Positions 59,458 to 59,470 of a stretch of DNA of 59,470 bases are shown in pieces. The stretch is from the NCBI GenBank assembly GCA_004352715.1, contig SCFE01000114.1:802998-862467 (forward strand), written 5' to 3'. Position 1 is the stretch's first letter. Each line of letters opens with the position of its first letter. This stretch comes from Hofstenia miamia. Taxonomy: Eukaryota > Xenacoelomorpha > Acoela. The notes beneath the pieces were generated by a model that saw nothing but the letters and a program-made list of their open reading frames with translations, did no database searches and had not been told where the DNA came from. Both the position numbers and the translations under genes were made by a program.

Positions 59458-59470
59458 ATATATATATATA
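59458..59470. repeat. (TA)n microsatellite at the window end
   Basis: A TA tract cut by the window border. Confidence 0.9.

Overview
This window is eukaryotic, animal-type DNA, not bacterial. It is strongly AT-rich, has no operon-like gene packing, is dotted with (TA)n microsatellites, and is full of decayed metazoan transposons: Tc1/mariner, pogo/Tigger, hAT, a probable P-element fragment, CR1/jockey-like LINEs and a Ty3/Gypsy-like LTR element. The host is probably an AT-rich invertebrate (hydrozoan, arachnid and mollusc genomes are all conceivable), but the sequence alone does not fix the taxon. It is a draft scaffold: three gaps are exactly 1000 N, others are 802 and 20 N, and eight lone N characters mark contig joins, several beside duplicated sequence.

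Layout. 0-5 kb: ~245-bp tandem repeats, a P-element/THAP9-like transposase fragment (minus strand), and a duplicated block around the 802-N gap. 5-7 kb: a decayed mariner (minus) and the C-terminal end of a hAT transposase (plus). 7-13.6 kb: anonymous AT-rich DNA with short GC-rich word arrays. 13.6-17 kb: a minus-strand Gypsy-like gag-protease-RT pseudogene. 17.3-20.95 kb: a nearly complete but inactivated LINE (plus) ending in an (AGT)n tail. 21.9-23.2 kb: a possible non-autonomous hAT-like element. 24.27-25.54 kb: a complete Tc1-like transposon with terminal inverted repeats (TIRs) and TA duplications, its transposase carrying stops and a frameshift. 27.4-29.56 kb: a complete 1965-bp pogo/Tigger element inserted inside an older inverted-repeat element.

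29.67-32.80 kb (minus strand) holds the one convincing intact host gene: an intronless 1043-codon reading frame for a secreted or type I membrane protein of the VWA7 family (von Willebrand factor A domain, MIDAS motif, signal peptide, C-terminal membrane anchor, many N-glycosylation sites). Its surroundings are unusual. A 160-bp near-copy of part of its coding sequence lies 2.4 kb downstream between TA tracts and lone Ns. The whole interval is also flanked by inverted copies of a ~0.4-kb repeat (23.7-24.1 and 33.3-34.1 kb) that carries a 30-bp minisatellite at one end and (TA)n at the other.

34-59 kb: fragments of further LINEs (34.1-35.24, 42.3-43.15, 48.0-48.4 kb, all minus), a Tc1-like fragment at 40.4 kb, large gaps, a 1371-bp duplication across a lone N (50-52.7 kb), allelic-looking fragments at 55.6-56.5 kb, and a 44-unit, 38-bp minisatellite (56.58-58.25 kb). 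The elements do not form a pathway. The picture is one host gene in a transposon graveyard with visible assembly seams. I saw no tRNA, rRNA or CRISPR array.
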